Below, piece after piece: positions 1 to 9,381 of a stretch of DNA of 64,000 nucleotides. The stretch comes from Haladaptatus pallidirubidus (lineage in GTDB: Archaea > Halobacteriota > Halobacteria > Halobacteriales > Haladaptataceae): NCBI RefSeq assembly GCF_020700235.1, contig NZ_CP085301.1, positions 2,170,001-2,234,000 of the forward strand, given 5' to 3'. A model generated the notes under the pieces. It was not told the DNA's origin. It saw nothing but the letters and a program-made list of their open reading frames with translations, and searched no databases. The stretch's first letter is position 1. Each line of letters starts with the position of its first letter. Made by a program: the position numbers and the translations under genes.

Positions 1-291
1 CCCTACGTCTGCTGACGAGTTGCTGTCCATTTCCGAGATAGATTCATGGATCAGATCATCAAGAACGCCTGCAGTTTCGAGGTCATCTGCGAGCTGGTGT
101 ACTTCCACACCTGTATCCTTAAGACATGACTTTATTTTCTCATGTTCTGCACGGGCTCGCTCTGGAGGAATCATCTGTTCGAAGAGGTTTGTTTCATAGT
201 CGAGCGTTCCAGCCCATACCTCGATCCCAGGAGTATGAACCCGAACAGCCGAGAGACGATCCCATTCTGCATATACGGTATGTTCTCCCAT
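1..291 (-). CDS. Arginine deiminase / amidinotransferase family protein, N-terminal part (runs off left edge)
   Basis: An open frame from an ATG at 289-291 runs to the window edge with no stop. It begins MGEHTVYAEWDRL and continues with VRVHTPGIEVWAG and NLFEQMIPPERA. These resemble the N-terminus of haloarchaeal arginine-deiminase-like proteins, which open with an R-x-H-x-PG segment and a PPERA segment. Arginine deiminase converts arginine to citrulline and ammonia; relatives transfer amidino groups. The catalytic Cys, His and Asp residues would lie beyond the edge, so activity cannot be judged. The frame is clean over about 97 codons. The family call is from memory of conserved N-termini and is fairly, not fully, secure. 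Confidence 0.65.
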   Translation of the reverse strand, partial: MGEHTVYAEWDRLSAVRVHTPGIEVWAGTLDYETNLFEQMIPPERARAEHEKIKSCLKDTGVEVHQLADDLETAGVLDDLIHESISEMDSNSSADVG

Positions 292-360
292 ACATCTCTA
301 TCGTCACACTATGCAAGTAAAAATCCATTCTCCATCGGTTTCTCTCGACAATGTCATTAG

Positions 361-500
361 GAGCTAATGGCCTATACATGCCCGCACCACGTCCACCGCA
401 CCGTTTTGTAAGCACATGACTGCCGTCGAAACCGCGACAAACAAAGGCACGCTTGAGGCGTTCCCATCGGACGACGACGCAGACGAGTATCAGTGGTCCA
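361..500 (+). pseudogene. SWIM zinc-finger gene relic (copy A)
   Basis: The translation of this stretch matches the core of the intact SWIM gene at 47141-47566: ELMAYTCPHHVHR, then after a one-base shift CKHMTAVETATN and an acidic tail. The first Cys of the C-x-C pair is Tyr (AYTC against ACTC) and the frame is broken just before the second zinc pair. There is no upstream start and no intact N-terminus. It is followed by a SprT leader relic, the same gene order as in the intact module. Confidence 0.8.
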
Positions 501-532
501 CATACCGGCTACGACAAGTACGGTAACGTCGA

Positions 533-740
533 TCACAACAAACGACGCTGTCAGATGTCACCCAGTGAACGCTGATCGAATGCACAGATACACCCGATGA
601 GGACGACGATAAACCAACAACCGAGCGAGCCCTGCTCGACTGGGCGCAAGCACATGCGGCGGACGTCGCGGCTGAACATTTCCCAAATTTACCGGTCGAT
701 GCGATTGAGTGGGAGGTCTCATATCATGGCCACTGCCATT
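533..740 (+). pseudogene. SprT-like peptidase leader relic (copy A)
   Basis: Reads LSDVTQ, a stop codon, TLIEC, then an acidic stretch, TTERALLDWAQAHAADVAAEHF and AIEWEVS. This matches the N-terminal 60 or so residues of the SprT-like protein encoded at 46564-47116. A TGA replaces the Arg codon of QRTLTEC. The metallopeptidase core with HExxH is absent; the frame ends near 780 after unrelated sequence. It lies directly after the SWIM relic at 361-500. Confidence 0.8.
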
Positions 741-830
741 TCGATGTAGACTTGCAATGGTTCCAGATTCTGAATCAGTAGTCTACTCACTTAAGAAGTA
801 TTCAGATGATAATTAGGACTACGCTTTCTA

Positions 831-1079
831 CTAAGAGAGGATTCGTCGAACCGGGGTCTGAACGAGATACAATGCGATCGTGGCACCAAGGAATGGCGTG
901 AGAGCATCACTGACTGTGTGAATATTGTCGATGAGCAGATTGACGAGTACAGCAATGATTCCGACGAAAACAGAAAAAGCCAGACACTGCTTGTTGAATA
1001 AGAATTCTCGAGAAAAAGGAGATGAGTGAGTAGGGTTTTCTGTCATACAAATACATTGGATAGTGTTCTGAATAAACAT
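831..1079 (-). CDS. Small membrane protein, unknown
   Basis: An 82-residue frame. An internal ATG at 1046 (MTENPTHSS) is an equally good start. A hydrophobic helix around residues 33-52 (FSVFVGIIAVLVNLLI) and a second around 62-74 (FLGATIALYLV) suggest two membrane spans with a short tail. I do not recognise the family. The gene stands alone between the SprT relic and the nuclease lipoprotein, and the next gene is also on this strand. It could be a fragment. Confidence 0.4.
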   Translation of the reverse strand: MFIQNTIQCICMTENPTHSSPFSREFLFNKQCLAFSVFVGIIAVLVNLLIDNIHTVSDALTPFLGATIALYLVQTPVRRILS

Positions 1080-1307
1080 TACGAGAGATTAAGATTAGCA
1101 TATCCCTATCCCTTCGAGAATCATTCAAAATAGTTCTGTTGGGTCATACCGAGGGACCATCCTCGATTCTTATCGTAGTTGCCCTCGTTATGACACCCAT
1201 CTAGCAGCGACCCATTGCCTGCTGACAATTGGCTCGCATACGTTTCGGCATGTTCTCGTGATCCAAAAATCAGTATACACAGAGATGTCAAAATACTTCG
1301 GAATCGC

Positions 1308-2336
1308 TTAGAGCGACTCGCAGGCAACGCCGTCATCATCAGCATCAAGCCGATGAGGGTCGCTCGGATCCTGCTCAAGCACGGCCTGCGCTTGTTCGTG
1401 TGTCTCGAAGTGACTGCAATCGTAGTCGCCATCCGACGGCAGTGGTGGGATATCCACTCCATCAGACGGCGCCTCGGTCATTTCAGTCGCCGTCGGAGTT
1501 GGTTCTGGTGTCGAGGTCGACTCGTCGAAATCCCACAATCCAACCTCCTTCTGCTGGGCGTTCGCTTCGGCAGTCTCGAAATCGCTCCGTTTCGAGAAGG
1601 AACTGTCGTACAGCCGAGCATAGCCATCGGTCAATAGCTGTCGGTTGAAGTTCTCACCATCGACATAGATATAGACCAAGAGCCGCCCAAAGCTCCCCCG
1701 GCGGTCGGCTTCCGGATCCGTTTCAATCCGAACTGTCTTCCCATCCAATTCGTCCGCCGCAAACTGACTTGCCCGCTCCCCCCATTCATATAGATGGTCG
1801 CGTCCAGCCGTCGAATCTGGGATTCCCTCGAAATCACTGGGATTCGTCCGGCTCAATGTTGTTTCCGGCGTGTCAACTCCCAAAAGGCGGAGTGTGTCAG
1901 TTTCACCGTTCGGGAACTCAACTTCCATTGTGTCCCCATCGACGACCCGGGTGACGGTAACTGTCCATTTAGTCCCGCTCCCTGGCCCACGAGCTGCTTG
2001 AGTTGTCGATGTTGGTTCTGGTGTAGTTGTCTGCGTTGGTGTCGGAGTCGACGCTGTGGATTGTGTTGGTGTTGATGTTGTGATTGTTGTCGGTTGCGCT
2101 GTCGTGGTTTGTGTTGTGGTCGTACTAGTTTGTGCTACTGTTGAAGATGCCGCTACTAGTGTTGTTGTCTGTTTTGCGGTGGAAGTTCCGGTTGTCGATA
2201 TTTGCGTTGTCGCTGATGACTGCGTAGTGTCGACTGCAGGCGTTGTCGATGTTGTTGTTTCGCTAGTAGTACTACATCCTGCGATAACAAGTATTAGAGC
2301 AAGGGCAATCGCGAGAGGTACCTTCGAATAGATCAC
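1308..2336 (-). CDS. Secreted thermonuclease-like lipoprotein with excalibur domain
   Basis: A 342-residue protein. Residues 1-20 are a signal peptide ending in the lipobox IAGC (Cys21), so it is predicted to be anchored outside the membrane. A low-complexity Thr/Ser/Pro linker follows to about residue 120. A staphylococcal-nuclease fold (about 125-275) shows [21 protein letters not shown] and [10 protein letters not shown], retaining the Arg, Glu and Arg positions typical of active enzymes. The last 38 residues form an excalibur calcium-binding motif (DYDCSHF...DADDDGVAC). It probably degrades extracellular DNA or RNA. The start at 2336 is the only one giving a complete signal peptide. A degenerate relative lies at 31975-32620. 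Confidence 0.88.
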   Translation of the reverse strand: MIYSKVPLAIALALILVIAGCSTTSETTTSTTPAVDTTQSSATTQISTTGTSTAKQTTTLVAASSTVAQTSTTTTQTTTAQPTTITTSTPTQSTASTPTPTQTTTPEPTSTTQAARGPGSGTKWTVTVTRVVDGDTMEVEFPNGETDTLRLLGVDTPETTLSRTNPSDFEGIPDSTAGRDHLYEWGERASQFAADELDGKTVRIETDPEADRRGSFGRLLVYIYVDGENFNRQLLTDGYARLYDSSFSKRSDFETAEANAQQKEVGLWDFDESTSTPEPTPTATEMTEAPSDGVDIPPLPSDGDYDCSHFETHEQAQAVLEQDPSDPHRLDADDDGVACESL

Positions 2337-2340
2337 GTTG

Positions 2341-2592
2341 TTTATAAATTGTTGAAATAGATAAAACTATGTTTTCTAGAATGGTTTTCTACTCTTCTTG
2401 TTTCGAGATATAGGAGACAAAGAAGATGTTTAACGATTAATACTATAATATATCTGATTACGATTTCATCGATGTATCTATCACTCTTTCTGAGACATTT
2501 TTGAGTAATAACCTCATCAATGCATCACGTTCATTACGTATTCGTTTAAGCTCATCAACTCGCTTTGCACGGTTGTGCAGAAACCAATACTG
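2341..2592. other. AT-rich spacer
   Basis: About 250 bases between two genes on the minus strand, AT-rich toward 2341-2480. The promoter of the nuclease lipoprotein must lie here. I see no gene or clear terminator. Confidence 0.5.
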
Positions 2593-3021
2593 CTATCTTT
2601 CCATTCCGAAGAGCCACCATTTCGCCCGCGTAGCGATACCCGCCTCGGCTTTCTGTCGGGTGAGACTTCGCTCCTCCTCAACGTACTTGACGAGCTCCGT
2701 GTTCTCCTCGCGCTGTTCGAGGATCTGGCGCTTCTCCCGATGAACACGTTCGAGTTCTTGCTTCACTTCCTCGTACTCCGATTGAAGTTCGTCGTACTCC
2801 TCGTGGAGTTCTGCGTATTCATCTTGGAGTTCTTCGTTGTTCGAGCGGAGTAGTTCGTGCTCGTCTTGGAGTTCGTTGTACTTCTCACGGATTTCATAGT
2901 ACTCCTCACGAACTCTGAGTGCGTCACGGATGTACTCCGCACGGGATAACCTGGCATTATCCGCGAGTTCATCTAACTCCTCGCGGCGTTCATCATCGAT
3001 CCGGACGGATACATTCGGCAT
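2593..3021 (-). CDS. Ribbon-helix-helix protein with long coiled coil
   Basis: A 142-residue protein. Residues 1-45 form a ribbon-helix-helix (CopG-like) DNA-binding domain: VSVRIDDERREELDELAD, then LSRAEYIRDALR. Residues 46-120 are an almost uninterrupted coiled coil of Glu, Leu and Tyr heptads (EELQDEYAELHEEYDEL). A short basic, aromatic tail ends WWLFGMER. RHH proteins bind DNA as dimers and often autoregulate; the coiled coil suggests a long rod or oligomer. The target is unknown. The inverted repeat at 3174-3194 lies 150 bases upstream and could be bound by this or another regulator, but nothing here proves it. Confidence 0.8.
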   Translation of the reverse strand: MPNVSVRIDDERREELDELADNARLSRAEYIRDALRVREEYYEIREKYNELQDEHELLRSNNEELQDEYAELHEEYDELQSEYEEVKQELERVHREKRQILEQREENTELVKYVEEERSLTRQKAEAGIATRAKWWLFGMER

Positions 3022-3173
3022 ACAGTGTCACTCCAACTGGAGCATAATGTAATTCAGTCAGACGTGCGTCAGCCATGGGCACAAAGCCTATACCGTGATT
3101 CTTCATTAGACTGTATGCGGTTCTGCTCGAACCGCAAGCTCGGAGTTACTGGGCGTTTGCTCCTGTTGGCAAT

Positions 3174-3194
3174 GGTTAGTATACACTACTAACC
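3174..3194. promoter_or_regulatory. Inverted repeat GGTTAGTA-N5-TACTAACC, copy 1
   Basis: A perfect 8-bp inverted repeat with spacer TACAC, followed by CTACG-like sequence. The same structure occurs at 25029-25049, 38781-38801 and 46366-46386. It lies between the divergent RHH gene (start 3021) and the PiT gene (start 3481). It looks like a dimer-binding operator rather than a terminator, since there is no T-run and the stem is AT-rich. Confidence 0.7.
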
Positions 3195-3269
3195 TACGAC
3201 GCGCACACCCCTACCCACCCCTTCTTTACCCTTGTGTCTGCTTGGTGGGTGATTGGGTCTATTCGAGGG

Positions 3270-3406
3270 TCAGGCATTCTCCTTGAATCTCTGTAATTCT
3301 TCGAGAAGATATTGTGTATCCGCATCGAATTTGTGGCTACTATCTTGTGGAAGCCATTCATGAATCACTTCTCCTATGATTTGAGCGCAAAGAAATTCGA
3401 ATATTC
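3270..3406 (-). pseudogene. C-terminal fragment of an unidentified protein
   Basis: A frame without a start codon reads IFEFLCAQIIGEVIHEW, LPQDSSHKFDADTQYL, LEELQRFKENA, then a stop. The composition is like real protein and the reading begins just after an in-frame stop. It is probably the tail of a lost gene. No family is recognised. Confidence 0.3.
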
Positions 3407-3480
3407 AAGATACCGACACCTCGGAACTGGCTTCAGTGATTTTATATAGGTGTCAGCAATGTTGATTTAGAGAGAATACA

Positions 3481-4725
3481 ATGGTATCAGTGCTAACCGT
3501 CGCTGGTGTTGTCGTTGCCGTATTCGTTGGGTTCAATATTGGTGGCTCATCGACGGGTGTAGCGTTCGGTCCGGCAGTCGGCTCACGTCTCCTTCGGAAG
3601 GCGACCGCAGCAGCCCTGTTCGTCGGCTTCGGCTTTCTCGGAGCATGGACCGTCGGTCGGAACGTCATCGCGACAATGAGCAGCAGTATTGTACCGGCAA
3701 CCCAATTCACACCTGCCGCGAGCGTCGCTGTCTTGTTCTTCACCGGCATGTCACTCCTTATTTCGAATCTCTACGGCGTTCCAGCCTCGACGTCAATGAC
3801 GGCCGTTGGCGCCATCGTTGGACTGGGCCTCGCGTCGAACACACTCAATCAGGCACTGATGTTTACTATCGTCTCAGCATGGATCGTCGCGCCGCTGATC
3901 AGCCTCAGCATCGGAATAGTGGTCGGGCGTTACATCTACCCGTATCTGGATCGCTATGTCGCGTTCACAAAGTTCGATCTCCACTTTATCCAACTCGACC
4001 GTTCTGGGACGATTCCCCGACTCTACCTAAATCCTAACGCGACACGGCAGGACATCATTGGATCACTCTCGGTAGTCGTCATTGCGTGCTACATGGCGTT
4101 TTCGGCGGGAGCGTCGAACGCGGCGAACGCTGTGGCCCCCCTCGTCGGCGAAGGGGGATCGCTCACCGTCAACCAGGGCGTCCTGCTCGCGGTGGTGGCC
4201 TTCGGTCTAGGCAGTTTCACCATCGCCCGTCGCACGCTGGAGACGGTAGGAGATGATATTACGGAGCTTCCAATTCTCGCTTCACTGATTGTCTCCATAG
4301 TCGGTGGCACTATCATCACGATTCTATCCTACTTCGGAATCCCGGCGAGTCTCGCAGTAAGTACGACATCGACGATTATTGGACTTGGATGGGGTCGGGC
4401 AAGCCGAGCAGCGACACTCGTAGAGTTTGCGACGCCGAAACGTGAACATCCGGATTTAGAGGTCGCGACAGGAGCGCTGGTCACCTCCCGCGCTGAGGAT
4501 ATGCCTGCAAGTCCAACGATCGGCGATATTGCCCGTTACGAGGAACCGGCAGAGAAGCCGGAAGAATTGCCAGACGTGCCTGACGTTGGTGCGGAGGGGC
4601 CGGCGGATCTCGATCAGCGGAGCCTCTTCGACCCAGCAGCGGCCAAGCGTATCGTTACGATGTGGGTGTTGACGCCCTCGCTGGCGGTTGTCGGTTCCTA
4701 CCCGGTATTCACATTCCTGTTGTGA
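3481..4725 (+). CDS. Inorganic phosphate transporter, PiT family
   Basis: A 414-residue membrane protein. Two repeated PiT signature regions are visible: FVGFNIGGSSTGVAFGP near residue 16 and SAGASNAANAVAPLVG near residue 208, with helices between. A hydrophilic, acidic region at 320-395 separates the last helix from the rest. PiT carriers move phosphate in symport with H+ or Na+. An AT-rich box (TTATATAG) ends about 33 bases before the ATG. It stands alone, with no PhoU-like gene next to it. Length is normal for archaeal members. Confidence 0.85.
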   Translation: MVSVLTVAGVVVAVFVGFNIGGSSTGVAFGPAVGSRLLRKATAAALFVGFGFLGAWTVGRNVIATMSSSIVPATQFTPAASVAVLFFTGMSLLISNLYGVPASTSMTAVGAIVGLGLASNTLNQALMFTIVSAWIVAPLISLSIGIVVGRYIYPYLDRYVAFTKFDLHFIQLDRSGTIPRLYLNPNATRQDIIGSLSVVVIACYMAFSAGASNAANAVAPLVGEGGSLTVNQGVLLAVVAFGLGSFTIARRTLETVGDDITELPILASLIVSIVGGTIITILSYFGIPASLAVSTTSTIIGLGWGRASRAATLVEFATPKREHPDLEVATGALVTSRAEDMPASPTIGDIARYEEPAEKPEELPDVPDVGAEGPADLDQRSLFDPAAAKRIVTMWVLTPSLAVVGSYPVFTFLL

Positions 4726-4756
4726 ACGTCCCTTAAACGATATCGCGTAAACGATA

Positions 4757-5283
4757 TTACGGGATCCCGATGTACCGGTGCCGATAGAACTGATAGAGGC
4801 ATGCAATCGGGACATTGAGCAGCGGAATGATCATGAGATAATAGAGAATGGTTGGCTTCCACGCAGAGTAATTCCCATTTAACGATCTTTTCGCGCCAAT
4901 TCGTAAGTGGTAGCCTTCCGGGTCGAATGCGTTCGCAAGGACGTTTTCTTCGATAAGACGGACTCGTGCCCGATAGACATCGTATATACGATATCGGCGT
5001 ACATCAAAATCAGAAACTTAGAGAGCGCAACCATTCCAATGAAAAGTAGATACGAACCCCTACTTTCAAATGATAATGCAAGAATCGCTGTAACAACCGC
5101 AACCGCCCAATCAGCAGTTAAATCGAATCGGCCAAGAAAGGTCGCTGACTGAGACATCTCGCCACGGTAATACTGCAGAAGTAACGAAAGCAGCTCAGAG
5201 CGATCGTATACGGCCTCTTCAGCGACTTCAGGTTCTTCTTCCCCCTCTGGTTTTAAACTCGTCTGTTTCTTCCACCATAACAT
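4757..5283 (-). pseudogene. DUF2270 membrane protein, frameshifted
   Basis: The first 95 residues (LLLQYYRGEMSQSATFLGRFDLTADWAVAVVTAIL, then a second helix) match the DUF2270 pattern. The family then continues only in another frame: VRRYRIYDVYRARV, EENVLANAFDPEGYHLRIG, and a last helix ending QFYRHRYIGIP with a stop at 4757-4759. The shift lies near 5005. A single indel therefore separates the two halves of what was a protein of about 175 residues. The function of the family is unknown. Confidence 0.75.
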
Positions 5284-5504
5284 CCGTCTAGAAGCTATTC
5301 ACTAGCTTAACCTTGCGTTACCAGAATTCAAATATATGCACCTAATCGTAGTGTTCTTGCTGAAATCATCTATCTTCTGTGCTGCGATTCACCGAGTTAC
5401 TCTCTCACTCTCTCTTTTGGAATGATACACGTTCTAATGTCTATTGGCGCTTGTTCTCAGTCTTGGCGAGATGGTTGACTACTTGGATATCTTATATACT
5501 ATCT

Positions 5505-5656
5505 ATGGCAATCATAGAACTTGCAACCGCTTTTTCGTCCTCGCAATCATCGCCGGTGTCCTCGGAGCAAGAGGTGTTGCTAGCCTGTCAATGGAGGTGG
5601 CAAAATGGCTCGTGATCATTTATCGTTGTTCTTTCATTTTTTCATTTTTATTATAG
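5505..5656 (+). pseudogene. DUF1328-like small membrane protein, frameshifted
   Basis: ATG at 5505 begins [10 protein letters not shown]. The sequence then changes frame at the T-run near 5535-5540 and continues [27 protein letters not shown], the two-helix DUF1328 pattern (AGVLG-RGVA). A second irregularity follows in the last helix. The homopolymer location means a sequencing error is possible. The function of DUF1328 proteins is unknown. Confidence 0.6.
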
Positions 5657-5771
5657 ACATTGAGAAATTTATAAATTGTCCATTTGATAATATTATCCTA
5701 CGTTGTTGAATACGGTCTTCTTCATGATGGTGACTTCTGAATGAAGCTAATATGATAAAAGATCGAAGAGT

Positions 5772-5984
5772 ATGCTAATGTGTGCCCAGAACGCTACTCA
5801 CTGGGAGTACCGCAGCCTTAGACCACCACGTGAGGAAACACAGAAGGAAGCGAGTGATCCCACAGACCAACTCAACGAACTTGGAGCTGACGGATGGGAG
5901 TTCGTCGGAACGATTGAGTATGAGGGCGGTGGCACGAAGTACCTCGTTCTAAAACGACCGCTGGACGCTGATACGGAGGAATGA
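5772..5984 (+). CDS. DUF4177-like small protein
   Basis: A 70-residue protein: WEYRSLRPP, then QLNELGADGWEFVGTIEYEGG and KYLVLKRPL. This is the DUF4177 layout (E-Y-x, a helix ending LN-x-G-x-GWE, two strands). A possible alternative start is the second ATG two codons in. The stop abuts the ATG of the next gene at 5985, so the two are probably translated from one message. The role is unknown. Confidence 0.65.
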   Translation: MLMCAQNATHWEYRSLRPPREETQKEASDPTDQLNELGADGWEFVGTIEYEGGGTKYLVLKRPLDADTEE

Positions 5985-7004
5985 ATGAGTAACAACGAAA
6001 GCGATATTGGGACTGCGAATACGATGCGAGGACGGTCAGAAGAGAGCCGGCTCAAAATATGGGTTCTCTTTCGGATGAATAGATTTCTCCTTACTGGATT
6101 GCTTGCTCTTCTTGTCTTTCTCTCATTTCTTGTATTCAGTCTCACGCTCAATCCATCGCTTCCAAGCGAAATCAAATCAACCGATACAATTGAAACGATT
6201 TTTTCTGCGATGATCGGTGTCATCGTCACCGGAACAACGTTGGTCGTTACAATCAGCCAGCTTGTTCTCTCAGAAGAAAACGGGCCATTAGGTGACCAGC
6301 GTAAGCGGATGAGTGATGCGATGGACTTTCGCACCTACACCAAAGACTTGTTCAACTCTGTCGTCCCAGCCGATCCTTCGAAATTTCTTGGTCAACTCGT
6401 GAATGAAACTGAGCGACGAGCAGAGGTTCTCGATCGGCTTATCGGTGAGAGCGATGATGAGGAACTAATCCGCCAAGTTTCCGAGTTCGTCGATAGTCTG
6501 CATGGAAACGCGAAAGAAGTCCAAGACGAACTTGAAGGGTCCCAGTTTGGAACTTTTGATGTTCTATTTTCGGCATTGAATTTCAACTATGGATGGAAGA
6601 TCTACCAAGTTGAACGAATGGTAGACGAATTTGCCGATTCACTGAGCGATAACCAACAACTGGCCTTCGATGATCTGGAAACAGCTCTGGCTATGTTCGG
6701 TCCCGCCCGAGAACACATTAAGACGCTGTACTTCCAGTGGGCGCTCGTTAACCTCTCCCAATATATTCTTTATGCAGCGATTCCAGCGCTCATCGTTTCC
6801 GGTGGTATGCTGACCTTCGTTGGAGCGGAAACTTTCAGCGGTACATTCCTTTCAATTCCCATTATTACATGGGTTGTGAGCGGAGCGTTTACAGTGACAC
6901 TCATTCCCTTCCTTTTATTCACCTCCTACATTCTTCGGATTGCCCCTGTTGCTAAACGAACGCTTGCTATTGGTCCGCTTATCCTTCGTGAATCTCAACG
7001 ATAA
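5985..7004 (+). CDS. Four-helix membrane protein, unknown
   Basis: A 339-residue protein. Two helices lie near residues 37-57 (LTGLLALLVFLSFLVFSLTL) and 72-95 (FSAMIGVIVTGTTLVVTISQLVL). A charged region of about 150 residues contains helical, coiled stretches, and two further helices lie at about 255-280 and 285-312. The layout (membrane pair, soluble helical middle, membrane pair) occurs in haloarchaeal proteins of unknown function and is distantly like bestrophin-type channels; I do not claim that identity. It sits in an operon with the small DUF4177-like gene. Confidence 0.6.
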   Translation: MSNNESDIGTANTMRGRSEESRLKIWVLFRMNRFLLTGLLALLVFLSFLVFSLTLNPSLPSEIKSTDTIETIFSAMIGVIVTGTTLVVTISQLVLSEENGPLGDQRKRMSDAMDFRTYTKDLFNSVVPADPSKFLGQLVNETERRAEVLDRLIGESDDEELIRQVSEFVDSLHGNAKEVQDELEGSQFGTFDVLFSALNFNYGWKIYQVERMVDEFADSLSDNQQLAFDDLETALAMFGPAREHIKTLYFQWALVNLSQYILYAAIPALIVSGGMLTFVGAETFSGTFLSIPIITWVVSGAFTVTLIPFLLFTSYILRIAPVAKRTLAIGPLILRESQR

Positions 7005-7085
7005 TAGCTCACAAATCATCTAAATAATATTGCGAAATAAATTGCCGCTATAGTTAACTAACTGTCGATAGTCACTATATTCGGA

Positions 7086-7364
7086 ATGATGGGTGAAAGT
7101 CAAGAAGAAATGAGGGAACAGCCAGAACAAAAAGCAGCAGGTGAATCCGCACAGGATCCAATCGTACTCGCAGCTCTCGCATCCGTTGGCCTGTCCTGGT
7201 ATCAATTCTTCATCCGTGGCAACAGAACTCGGGGGATATTCATCGGGTTGTGGCCACCAACACTTCTCGCATTTGCGAGCTACTTCAACCAAAAACAGAT
7301 GGAAAAGCGCATGAATCCGACTAATATAATGAGTTCTGTCAAAAAAATGATCGGCAGTAAATAA
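7086..7364 (+). CDS. Small hydrophobic protein, unknown
   Basis: A 92-residue protein with an acidic, Gln-rich start (about 28 residues), then two hydrophobic stretches (PIVLAALASVGLSWYQFFI and GIFIGLWPPTLLAFASYF), and a basic tail. It is probably a two-span membrane protein. The ATG doublet at 7086 leaves a one-residue uncertainty in the start. It follows the previous gene on the same strand after 80 bases. Confidence 0.5.
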   Translation: MMGESQEEMREQPEQKAAGESAQDPIVLAALASVGLSWYQFFIRGNRTRGIFIGLWPPTLLAFASYFNQKQMEKRMNPTNIMSSVKKMIGSK

Positions 7365-7485
7365 TCTGCCGTCTTTTTGCTCAGAGAAGACTCTCACAAC
7401 CATTCAGCCACGTTTGAACTAGTGGTTCACTCTAATATTTATTCTCTGTATTTATCAACAAAATCACTTAGTATCACGACCATCC

Positions 7486-7680
7486 CACTGAGCACCACTA
7501 CGTCGTCACGCTGGACGACGGTACGGGCGATGCGATGGCCTCGGGGACTTTCCGTGCTGGCCGTGCGTGCAAACGGGACGAAAGGAACTACCAAACTAAC
7601 CACCGCTTCAGCTGTTTTTATCCATGTTACGGCAATTGACGTTCTCGGATATCACCGACTAGTGAACGCTCATAGAACAC
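7486..7680 (+). pseudogene. SWIM/SprT module relic (copy B), internally deleted
   Basis: Begins EHHYVVTLDDGTGDAM of the SWIM gene, then jumps directly to its C-terminus GLGDFPCWPCVQTGRKELPN with the stop at 7597-7599. The zinc-binding core (C-x-C...C-x-H) is deleted. The conserved spacer ACCACCGCTTCAG and T-run follow. Then comes the SprT leader MLRQLTFSDITD with two stop codons in a row. The right part decays before the AAA ATPase gene. Confidence 0.8.
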
Positions 7681-7772
7681 AGAGATTAGGAATGAGACTA
7701 TTATAGCTCAAACTCTAATAGTCTCACCACTAACTTCGAAGCACATACATACCCTGTATTTCTACAGTACGT

Positions 7773-9188
7773 ATGGAACAGTTCGTCAATCGAATTAAGG
7801 AACTCAACCGACTCAAGGCGCTGTACGGTAGCGAGCAGGCGGAACTCGCGATCATCTACGGGCGTCGGCAGATCGGGAAGAGCGAACTCGTTCGTCAATC
7901 CATTATTGATCGAAACGACGTCGTCTACTATCAGGCAGTCCAAGGAACTCCCACTACCCAACTTTCTCGCTTCGTTGAAACAGCTGCCTCAACATTTCCC
8001 AGCATTACGTCCGTCAAAGAAGAATGGGAACCACTTCTTACACACCTCGTTGAGAGAGACGCAATCATCATTCTCGATGAATTTCCCTACCTCATCGAAT
8101 CAGACAAGAGTTTCCCCTCTATTGTGCAACACCTGTGGGACACCGGCGTAGACGACAGTCAAGCAACGCTCATCCTTACGGGGTCAGCGGTCGGTATGAT
8201 TCACACCTATTTGCTTGATGGCGGTGCGCCACTCTATGGACGTATTTCCCAGACGCCGAATGGTCGAATAGAGCTCACACAACTCCCCTTCCGGTCAGTC
8301 CAAGAGTTCGTTCCGGGATACACCCCGGAGGACCGTGTGTTTGTGTATGGTGTCTTCGGTGGCACACCGCGCTATCTAGATCCGCTCGATGCATCACGAT
8401 CACTAGGGGAAAATATTACACGACTATTGTGTGATCCGGATGGGCCACTCCATAGCGAGCCCGAAACAGTGCTCCAAATGGAACTCAGTGAGGTAAACAC
8501 GTATTTCTCGGTATTAGAATCCATAGCGAGGGGAAATCGAAGTCGAAACGAAATCGCACAGGGGGCCGGTATTGAGAGCACCAACACGTCCTATTATTTC
8601 GACCGCTTGGAAACGCTTCAGATCATCGAAAAACATCATCCAGCACTCGCTGACCCAACTCGAAGTAAACGAACACGCTACAAAATTCGAGATCCCGTCT
8701 TTCGTTTTTACTTCCGGTATCTGTATGGTCGTGGTGGACAATATGAACTCTATGGCGAAAATGCATACGAGGATCTGATCGAACCAGAGTTGCCGGACTT
8801 CGTGAGCGAAACGTTTGAAGAACTTTGCCACGACGCACTCCCTGAATTGTATCCCGAATGTACATTCACACGGGTGCCGAGTCAGTGGTGGTACAAAGGA
8901 CGTGAAATCGATGTCGTCGCCCCGACTGACGGGCCAAAACTTCTCGTCGGTGAAGCCAAGTTCACAAATGCTCCACTCGGATATGATATCCTCAACACTC
9001 TCGAAGAGACGGTAGAGTATATCGACTGGACACCGAAGACGGGCGGCAATCCGTCATATGAATACGCGTTATTTAGCCGATCGGGATTCAAATCGTCCGT
9101 AGAAGAAGCTGCTGACGATCGTACTGACATCCACCTTTTTGACCTCAACGATGTTGTAGACACATTTGAGACAGACAAAACACGCTGA
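7773..9188 (+). CDS. Archaeal AAA ATPase (Arch_ATPase with DUF234 C-terminus)
   Basis: A 471-residue protein. Residues 1-10 (MEQFVNRIKEL) are the family's usual opening. The Walker A region is IIYGRRQIGKSEL (about 28-40), a variant P-loop typical of this family. Walker B is AIIILDEFPYL near 95. A winged-helix part follows (SRNEIAQGAGIESTNTSYYFDRLE). The C-terminal DUF234 part looks like a PD-(D/E)xK nuclease fold, with REIDVVA and VGEAKF. These proteins are widespread in archaea. The nuclease-like tail suggests action on DNA, but the role is unproven. It is intact and full length. Confidence 0.85.
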   Translation: MEQFVNRIKELNRLKALYGSEQAELAIIYGRRQIGKSELVRQSIIDRNDVVYYQAVQGTPTTQLSRFVETAASTFPSITSVKEEWEPLLTHLVERDAIIILDEFPYLIESDKSFPSIVQHLWDTGVDDSQATLILTGSAVGMIHTYLLDGGAPLYGRISQTPNGRIELTQLPFRSVQEFVPGYTPEDRVFVYGVFGGTPRYLDPLDASRSLGENITRLLCDPDGPLHSEPETVLQMELSEVNTYFSVLESIARGNRSRNEIAQGAGIESTNTSYYFDRLETLQIIEKHHPALADPTRSKRTRYKIRDPVFRFYFRYLYGRGGQYELYGENAYEDLIEPELPDFVSETFEELCHDALPELYPECTFTRVPSQWWYKGREIDVVAPTDGPKLLVGEAKFTNAPLGYDILNTLEETVEYIDWTPKTGGNPSYEYALFSRSGFKSSVEEAADDRTDIHLFDLNDVVDTFETDKTR

Positions 9189-9381
9189 GCACCAGGGCGT
9201 TGTCTCTACACGCGACGAATATCGTTCCTTAGCGGGATTTCGATCTTCGTCGGATGCCTGCTATTTGCAACCTATACAACTCCCCATTTCGGCCTCGGAT
9301 GAAACCCATAACCTTGCTAATAGTGACTTATGAGTCAACAGAAAGCTCATAGCAAGACAACACTCAGTAACAGTCATACCT

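Noticed and set aside
2056..2331. Val-rich ORF on the plus strand
   Set aside because: It is the antisense of the Thr-rich linker of the nuclease lipoprotein; the other lipoprotein at 31975 has the same kind of shadow.
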